Origin: Owenia fusiformis
Taxonomy: Eukaryota > Annelida > Polychaeta > Sabellida > Oweniidae
Direction: 5' to 3'
Assembly: GCA_903813345.2 (NCBI GenBank)
Contig: CAIIXF020000007.1
Span: 27,932,698-27,996,697, forward strand
Length of the DNA: 64,000 nt
Part shown: in pieces, positions 61,001-64,000 of the stretch
How positions within the stretch are numbered: position 1 is the stretch's first letter
Layout of the letters: each line of letters begins with the position of its first letter
The notes under the pieces: model-generated
Seen by the model: the letters and a program-made list of their open reading frames with translations, nothing else
Told to the model about the DNA's origin: nothing
The model's database searches: none
Position numbers and translations under genes: made by a program

Positions 61001-64000
61001 TCTTTATAAGAGTTGTTATTCTAGTGGTTATTACTGTTAGCCTCTTGGCCTCAGATAATTTTGCTTCAAGACTGCGTACCACCCCCCCCCCCCCCCCCTA
61101 TGTATTTCACCTTCACCAACACAACACCTGTTGAAGTAGATAAGGGAGAGGGGGTCCAGGGTCTAAGCAAGACTAGGCCTCTGGTTAATGCATGTACTTT
61201 CTGACTATGGTCACCTTATCTTATTAATAACCCACACCACACTTTTAAAGTTTAATTTGGGTTCTTTAAAAGATTGATTAATTCTTATATAATCACAAGC
61301 CTCAGGGTAACAGGGTGAGAAAACAGAATAACAAGCTCAAAATAGTTCCACAGGATTTATCATTATTGTAGTTATCTTAGATAAATTCTGTTATTTATTA
61401 CAGAGATGCAGTGTCAGACAAGGCCCATCTGTTCTGATAAAGTAACAGTTTAGTAAATCTCATGAACACCCTAGATTATAGTCTTAAATATTTTCATTAT
61501 AGATATTTTCTAAATAGATACACTACATATATACTCGTAGGTAATGTAGGATTTTATCAATTAAGTTCAAATACGTCAAAACAATGTTTATTAAAGCAAT
61601 CACCAGTTGGGAAATTTTCAACCTTTAAATTGCCACTAATGTTTTACCATCCACCTCATATGATATGATCAACAATACACACCCACACAGCTATCCGGCA
61701 GTAATAACAATATAGCATCAAAAAGTGCAATACAAATAATAAGGTGCAATGAAAATATGAGTGAGTGAGAATTTTAAAAAATATTTATAAGGCACAAATA
61801 CTTGTTTTTATTTGAGATTTATTTTCTGTAAAATATCATCAAATGAACCACTGTTTATACTTTTGATTTAGTCATTGCATTAATAGATGGAACCACCAAG
61901 TACAATTTCTCCGACTCCTCACCGCAACACATAAACCATAATCCTACCCCATAATTCTTGACATTAGACAGCTATAGCCAGCTGACAATGGCCTTCAGTG
62001 CATCAGTCAATAAGCATTAAGTGATTAACCTAATTAATGAAGTGATTAAGGTGATAAATCAGCTAAAGGAAACAGCTGTAAATTGCTCTTACCTGATATC
62101 ATATGAGGGATGAAAGGTTGCAGATATTTTGGCCTTCAATTCTGTCATAATCACTTGCGTTATCATGGTTTCCATGCCAACCGGTTTCCATGCCAACCGG
62201 TTTTCATTCCTTCATGTTATCAACAAGTGGTAACCTGGATATAAAACCATAAACTATGTAAATTCATATATAATTATTTGGAGAATGATGTTGCAAATAC
62301 AGGAAAGGAACTGCTTTTAATTATTGCAATAAACTGAATTTCTTAACATCTACAATCAAAATAAAATGAGACAAATATGTAGATACTCTTTTTATGCTTT
62401 GAAGTAATTTCTTCCCTGGGATCGCATATATTTCTGCAACTAAACTAACATCCTTATTACGCTTCTACAATGGGCCTGTATATTACCCCTGTAAAATGGC
62501 CCAGTATATTGCCCTGTATTAAATGGCCCTGCATATTGCCCTGCATAATGGCACCTGTAAACTTGTTAACTGCCTTATAAGATAGCCTATATTTGTACTT
62601 CCAGCACCAGTAGAGAGGATGACCAGAAGCTGGTGTCCCCCAGGAGTCGTGCAGGGGAAGAAGACTCCAACTCTTTCGTCTTTACAGTCCCTGATGATGA
62701 ACCTACCCAGAAACATGCATATCATGGGCCAGGACGTCCACTCTCATTCGAAGAGACTGACACAATACCTGTGAGAGGTCAGCACAGTACGGTGAATGCC
62801 CCAGCAACAACTGCTGCAAATAAACCAATACAAGATACACCAAATGCACATCCACATAGACTGCCATCTTATCCATCTTCAGGATCAGTCTCATCCAGTT
62901 CATACCAGTCAATGTCAGATCAGTCCAGTTTCAACCAAACACCACCCCCTTATCAGAGAACTGGTCAAACAAAGCATAAACCACCTCCAATACAAGTTCC
63001 TGTAGAAGAGCCCCAAGTATCATATAAGGATGTCAAAGCTCAACTGTCACCTGTGAGAAAAAATCAGATTTCTCCATCAAAAATAGGGGCCAATCAAAGA
63101 TTTTCCCCAAAGTCAACAAGGAAGACTAACACTGCTATACCCGAAGACCTTGCTAAGATTAATGCCTTAAGAAAAGCCTTTGCTCCCTCTCCAGATGGTA
63201 AACAAGCAACTGGAGATGCCTCTGGGGCTCTCAGAGTATTGAAAGGGAGGGTTCAATCCCACCTCAGCCCTTCATCATCTCGATCAGAGAGCTTGTCCCC
63301 TTCCCCAATAGTTCAACCAGCAATACAAGATCCACCAAGTGCAATACATAAAGGTGCTTCATTGGACAACATTGTTAAACCAATACCTAAATCAGGATTA
63401 ACTACTGAGGCTACAAGTGGTTCTGCCCAAAGTATATCATCTATATCACCAACAAGTACAATAGGCTCAACATCTGAGAAGTCCTCTGAAACAAAATCTG
63501 CATCACAGTTGAGAAAGGAACGGTTGAAAAAAGAACAAGAAAAATTACAGCAAAGACAACTGCAGAAAAAGAAGGAACAGGAAGAAGATCTAAGGAGGAA
63601 ACAGCAAATTCGCGAGCAGCAAGAAGCACTTGAGAAACAACGAATCATAGATGAAGAAAAGAGGTTTGAGGAAGAACAGAAAATAATTCAGGAAGAAATC
63701 AAAAGAATTGAGGAAGAGGAAAGACAACAGCAAATAGAAGAGAAACATAGAAAGGAAAAGGAAGAAATTCAAAAGAGAAAACAAGTGGAAGAGAAAATAA
63801 AAAGGGAACAAGAGGAGAGAGAGAAAAAGCAAAGAGAGGAGAAAATAAAACGAGAAAAAGAGGAGAGAGAAAGAAAACTAAGAGAGGAAAAAATAAAACG
63901 AGAACAAGAGGAGAGGGAAAGAAAACAAAGGGAGGAGAAAATAAAACAAGAACAAGAGGAGAGAGCAAGAAAACAAAGGGAGGAAAAAAGAAAACAAGAA
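30973..64000 (+). CDS. Gene E: large low-complexity protein with a C-terminal charged helix, 3' end outside the window
   Basis: Seven coding exons (30973-31030, 47304-47390, 49617-49791, 50778-51940, 52498-53129, 53495-53613, 62605-64000) have GT-AG borders and agree in phase at all six joins (1, 1, 2, 1, 0, 2), giving 1210 codons so far. An in-frame TAG precedes the first ATG by four codons; the second ATG (residue 5) has a better context. Residues 1-48 are compact and basic (GRKRFTSENLYGEPV, SYVKPGIRK). Residues 107-1040 are rich in Ser, Gln, Pro and charged residues, with a basic patch near 310 (RLKQLKKDKK) and no recognised fold. From about 1046 a continuous K/E/R-rich segment looks like a single alpha helix or coiled coil. 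This suggests a cytoskeletal or junctional scaffold, but no family is recognised. Candidate genes D and F lie antisense in its introns. Confidence 0.85.
32171..32363. mobile_element. MITE, CAGGCCCGTAGCCAG family, with 6-bp target duplication
   Basis: The right end is CTGGCTACGGGCCTG; the left end AGGCCCATACCCAGG has lost its first base. AGTTCA flanks both ends (32165-32170 and 32364-32369). A C-tract follows the left end. Confidence 0.85.
32639..32798. mobile_element. 160-bp MITE, AGTAAAACCTG family
   Basis: The left end TAGTAAAACCTGTCTTAGTG and the right end, inverted, TACAGTAAAACCTGTATATA share the family start, then GAACACCT on both sides. TA borders point to a Tc1/mariner-type mobilising transposase. 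Confidence 0.8.
34377..34599. repeat. Perfect 46-bp inverted repeat around an AT-rich loop
   Basis: 34377-34422 and 34554-34599 are exact reverse complements (one arm contains CAAGTCAAATTCTTTACTTC). The 131-bp spacer is nearly pure A and T, with ATAATATA runs, and could extrude as a cruciform. Confidence 0.9.
34698..34795 (-). mobile_element. 98-bp near-palindromic MITE, copy 1
   Basis: It begins CATCCTCTGAATACAGG, has a central CTTCTTCCAAGAAGAAG palindrome and ends TAGAGGATG. It matches 47513-47608 in the opposite orientation. Confidence 0.75.
35494..35598 (+). CDS. Possible 34-residue small ORF
   Basis: The ATG has an ideal context (CAAATGG) with an in-frame TGA upstream and a GC-box-like CCACGCCCCC about 40 bases upstream. 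It reads MADKSDSGKTGIPECLKQ and stops at TGA without a donor. The opposite strand is open over the same bases, so it may be chance. Confidence 0.2.
   Translation: MADKSDSGKTGIPECLKQITMNMIHHVITMSLAQ
35751..35798 (+). CDS. Possible 48-bp cassette exon of gene E
   Basis: A good acceptor (GTGGTTTTCAG) and donor (GTGAGA) enclose 48 bases that stay open in the phase of gene E intron 1, so inclusion would add 16 residues (about RSSCVASNHKCNGKL) without shifting the frame. Confidence 0.3.
37253..37286 (+). CDS. Possible alternative first exon of gene E
   Basis: An ATG with A at -3 opens MSGHGFYVALI and ends in phase 1 at a strong donor, GTAAGTGC. Phase 1 is what exon 2 (47304) requires, so an internal promoter could replace the first 19 residues. 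Confidence 0.35.
40742..40975. repeat. MITE-like repeat beginning CAGGGGTGGATCTGG
   Basis: Inside it has TTTGGCCTAAAATTAAAAAT and AAAAAGGCCC motifs shared with 26130-26330 and 3880-4075, and a C-tract near the right end. Confidence 0.65.
41649..41662. promoter_or_regulatory. X-box-like motif for RFX factors
   Basis: GTTGCCATAGCAAC is an almost perfect inverted repeat and fits the RFX X-box (two half sites, 2-bp spacer). It lies deep in gene E intron 1 and is not within a few hundred bases of any start site found here. Confidence 0.3.
43024..43099. mobile_element. 76-bp MITE with CAGGGTGACACAAAAA ends
   Basis: The left end CAGGGTGACACAAAAA and the right end, inverted, CAGAGTGACACAAAAA differ at one position. 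No coding capacity. Confidence 0.75.
44431..46872 (-). CDS. Gene D: candidate two-exon antisense gene, 76 residues
   Basis: Exon 1 is 46807-46872 (ATG, donor GTAGAA, phase 0); exon 2 is 44431-44595 (acceptor ATTCAG, stop TAG). The join is in phase and gives 76 residues. It starts MELNHTRKDFTMNRKHSM and exon 2 contains FPVTVLEPRSRYMPATDREP, then GGHFPEVPGHGFVLSKDIL. It is hydrophilic with no membrane segment. An AATAAA on this strand lies near 44030. Two cautions: exon 2 is also open in a second frame (part of a 198-codon run at 44352-44948), and exon 1 has another open frame (EPYQKRLHDEQKTQYEEQ) lacking an acceptor. Nested in gene E intron 1. Function unknown. Confidence 0.4.
45119..45738 (+). 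pseudogene. Decayed coding-like fragments
   Basis: Short frames (IKDIIQDPMMTPIYVPSSE; then 45364-45735, with LSVASTYRFQVLLETYLSKL) look protein-like but are separated by stops and frame changes, and continue to about 46050 in pieces. They may be remains of a mobile element. No domain is recognised. Confidence 0.25.
47304..47390 (+). CDS. Gene E exon 2 (residues 20-48)
   Basis: Acceptor TTTGCAG, donor GTAAGT, 87 bases, phase 1 in and out. Reads RKRFTSENLYGEPVEFG and SYVKPGIRKQ; only this frame fits exon 1. Confidence 0.85.
47513..47608 (+). mobile_element. 96-bp near-palindromic MITE, copy 2
   Basis: It begins CATCCTCCAAATGCAGGG, ends GTTTGGAGGATG and has TTCTTCCAAGAAGAAGG in the centre. It is the opposite-orientation partner of 34698-34795. 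It lies 122 bases after gene E exon 2. Confidence 0.8.
48300..48751 (+). pseudogene. Broken coding-like sequence upstream of the 690-bp open exon
   Basis: Frames such as PKRIVPEMETELENILAV (48536-48718) and SEHITNEIEKYLKDSITE (about 48358) look coding, but stops near 48462 and 48716 interrupt them. They probably belong with the following open segment as remains of one older ORF. Confidence 0.3.
48752..49441 (+). CDS. 690-bp open segment: possible optional exon of gene E or element ORF
   Basis: 230 codons are open, rich in Lys, Ile, Asn and Glu (FIIMDITGAVVKSRNMK, RPVVSRIYQPGYHGKR). It ends at a strong donor (GATGGTG, then GTGAGT) with phase 1, exactly what exon 3 of gene E accepts. If it begins after the AG at 48750-48751, it also fits the phase of exon 2, and its length is a multiple of three. 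The acceptor is weak, and the broken coding-like sequence just upstream favours a decayed element or retrocopy. No domain is recognised. Confidence 0.35.
49617..49791 (+). CDS. Gene E exon 3 (residues 49-106)
   Basis: Acceptor TTTACAG, donor GTAAGC, 175 bases. Contains two QYGSP motifs (MQYGSPTTQYGSPRSY) and ends DLDTYRKA. Phase 1 in, 2 out. Confidence 0.9.
49792..50777. other. Gene E intron 3, nothing recognised
   Basis: AT-rich; no repeat or exon found. Confidence 0.6.
50778..51940 (+). CDS. Gene E exon 4 (residues 107-494)
   Basis: Acceptor ATTACAG, donor GTAAGT, 1163 bases open. Very rich in Ser, Gln, Asn and Asp (SISSQDSYVSYNSHQ), with basic clusters GKKYRRTQSDVYDLQ and RLKQLKKDKKSHEV, many SP/TP/RS motifs suited to kinases, and SSSDFSSSSTESLHKG near the end. 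Likely disordered. Confidence 0.95.
51941..52497. other. Gene E intron 4, nothing recognised
   Basis: AT-rich; ends TGTTTCAG. Confidence 0.7.
52498..53129 (+). CDS. Gene E exon 5 (residues 495-705)
   Basis: Acceptor TTTCAG, donor GTAAGT, 632 bases. Gln-rich near the start (RPQHQQQQQYHH), RGPSAQTWRGAQPRAQ in the middle, and YYRRREDRRLRHRDS before the end. Phase 1 in, 0 out. Confidence 0.95.
53495..53613 (+). CDS. Gene E exon 6 (residues 706-744)
   Basis: Acceptor TCTCAG, donor GTAGGT, 119 bases. Contains NYTDYTPRKPPISPRSPRS, a Pro/Arg/Ser-rich stretch. Phase 0 in, 2 out. Confidence 0.93.
55534..55748. mobile_element. 215-bp MITE, CAGGCCCGTAGCCAG family, with 6-bp target duplication
   Basis: The left end CAGGCCCGTAGCCAGG and right end CTGGCTACAGGCCTG are inverted copies. 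ATGGCT flanks both (55528-55533 and 55749-55754). A run of about 17 G lies inside, near 55692. Confidence 0.9.
56006..62175 (-). CDS. Gene F: candidate three-exon antisense gene, 187 residues
   Basis: Exons are 62093-62175 (ATG, donor GTAAGA), 56992-57204 (acceptor TTCACAG, donor GTGAGT) and 56006-56273 (acceptor TTTAAG, stop TAA). All joins are phase 2 and the total, 564 bases, is a multiple of three. Exon 1 reads METMITQVIMTELKAKIS; exon 2 has a hydrophobic stretch (VHILVLMLADQINQI) and an aromatic one (LTFYWYHLFKPFL); exon 3 contains FDKGIQNLSKMANGRVTDW. Exon 1 and its donor are convincing; exon 2 has odd composition and the exon 3 acceptor is only fair. No family is recognised. Nested in gene E intron 6. 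Confidence 0.35.
57232..57350. repeat. MITE-like fragment with GGCCCAAATT motifs
   Basis: Begins GGCAGATAAGGGGGGCTGGCC and has TGAGCCTTAAACAATA; related to 3880, 26130 and 40742. It lies just upstream of gene F exon 2. Confidence 0.45.
57753..57999. repeat. Recent 120-bp tandem duplication
   Basis: ATTTCATATTCCGAGATCAT and the next 100 bases occur at 57753 and again at 57873. The second copy differs mainly by a 7-bp insertion (ATATTAA-type) before GAATAAAACCGTG. Confidence 0.95.
59454..59498 (+). CDS. Possible 45-bp cassette exon of gene E
   Basis: Acceptor TTGTCCAG and donor GTAATA enclose 45 bases open in the phase of intron 6; inclusion would add 15 residues (about KLQNKEQNSITMGT). Confidence 0.25.
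60328..60543 (-). mobile_element. MITE related to the one in gene G exon 3
   Basis: Inside it shares AGCTTCAAATAAAAAG and TTCTATCTCATGGTTATATTT with 5686-5953 in the opposite orientation. The right end GGCTTCGCCTATG, inverted, resembles CATAGGCGTAGCC. The left end is degraded. Confidence 0.7.
61081..61098. repeat. Poly-C run of about 18
   Basis: Uninterrupted C-tract after GCGTACCA; similar C or G runs lie inside MITEs at 32210 and 55692, but no element ends are seen here. Confidence 0.8.
62171..62205. promoter_or_regulatory. Two tandem AACCGGTT sites at the start of gene F
   Basis: A 16-bp direct repeat (TTTCCATGCCAACCGG) gives AACCGGTT at 62179-62186 and 62195-62202. This is the Grainyhead/CP2 consensus. 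It lies immediately upstream of the candidate ATG of gene F (minus strand). Confidence 0.3.
62605..64000 (+). CDS. Gene E exon 7, 5' part (residues 745-1210)
   Basis: Acceptor ACTTCCAG, phase 2 in, open for 1396 bases to the window end. First a Ser/Pro/Gln-rich part with NSFVFTVPDDEP, GRPLSFEETDTIPVRG, IPEDLAKINALRKAFAP and SSSRSESLSPSP. From about residue 1046 (RKERLKKEQEKLQQRQ) it is almost only Glu, Lys, Arg and Gln. Confidence 0.93.
63791..64000 (+). repeat. 48-bp coding tandem repeat in gene E exon 7
   Basis: More than four units of 16 codons, each close to EEKIKREQEERERKQR, run to the window edge. Alternation of acidic and basic residues at i to i+4 spacing fits an ER/K single alpha helix. 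Long antisense frames here are artefacts of purine-rich coding DNA. Confidence 0.9.

Larger units (their letters stand above)
53614..62604. other. Gene E intron 6, 9 kb
   Basis: Holds MITEs, a recent 120-bp tandem duplication, a possible cassette exon and antisense gene F. A 123-codon frame at 54194-54565 has no further support. The rest is AT-rich with nothing recognised. Confidence 0.65.

Noticed and set aside
63313-63968. Three long minus-strand frames rich in Phe and Leu
   Set aside because: Antisense artefacts of purine-rich exon 7 of gene E.
1-64000. CRISPR array or bacterial operon
   Set aside because: The tandem arrays have no unique spacers between repeats, and the genes have introns.

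Overview
The window is nuclear DNA of an animal, most likely a marine invertebrate; the phylum cannot be fixed from sequence alone. The evidence is AT-rich DNA, GT-AG introns up to 16 kb that keep codon phase, standard-code exons, a tyrosine-recombinase retrotransposon of DIRS type, and many miniature inverted-repeat elements (MITEs). There are no operons, ribosome-binding sites or CRISPR arrays. Names gene A to gene F below are labels for this answer only. Gene models were built by eye from splice sites and codon phase; no homology search was possible.

Left third (1-15.7 kb): a 63-bp satellite fills 1-2251. Gene G (+, 3460-9779) is a four-exon candidate whose third exon is split by a MITE. 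Two minisatellites lie in its introns. Then comes a repeat-rich stretch (10.0-14.6 kb) with an inverted-ended element, a tRNA-like sequence and several MITEs. Gene A (+, 12852-15079) starts just after an E-box plus NRF1-type palindrome.

Centre (15.7-30.9 kb): a complete DIRS-like retrotransposon (15949-21429) with inverted terminal repeats, an internal complementary region and three intact overlapping ORFs (Gag-like; reverse transcriptase, RNase H and methyltransferase-like; tyrosine recombinase). It sits inside an exon of gene B (-), and the host reading frame closes exactly across one shared ATT. Gene C (-, 24597-26525) may encode a small membrane protein. A foldback repeat at 27.3-27.9 kb encloses ETS-like and YY1-like sites.

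Right half (30.97 kb to the end): gene E (+), the best-supported host gene, has seven phase-consistent exons reaching 1210 codons and running off the window. It encodes a large, Ser/Gln/Pro-rich, probably disordered protein ending in a very charged K/E/R helix built from 48-bp repeats. Its 16.3-kb first intron and 9-kb sixth intron hold two candidate antisense genes (D and F), possible alternative exons, MITEs and decayed coding fragments. Genes D and F are nested and antisense to gene E; nothing in the sequence says the genes share a pathway.
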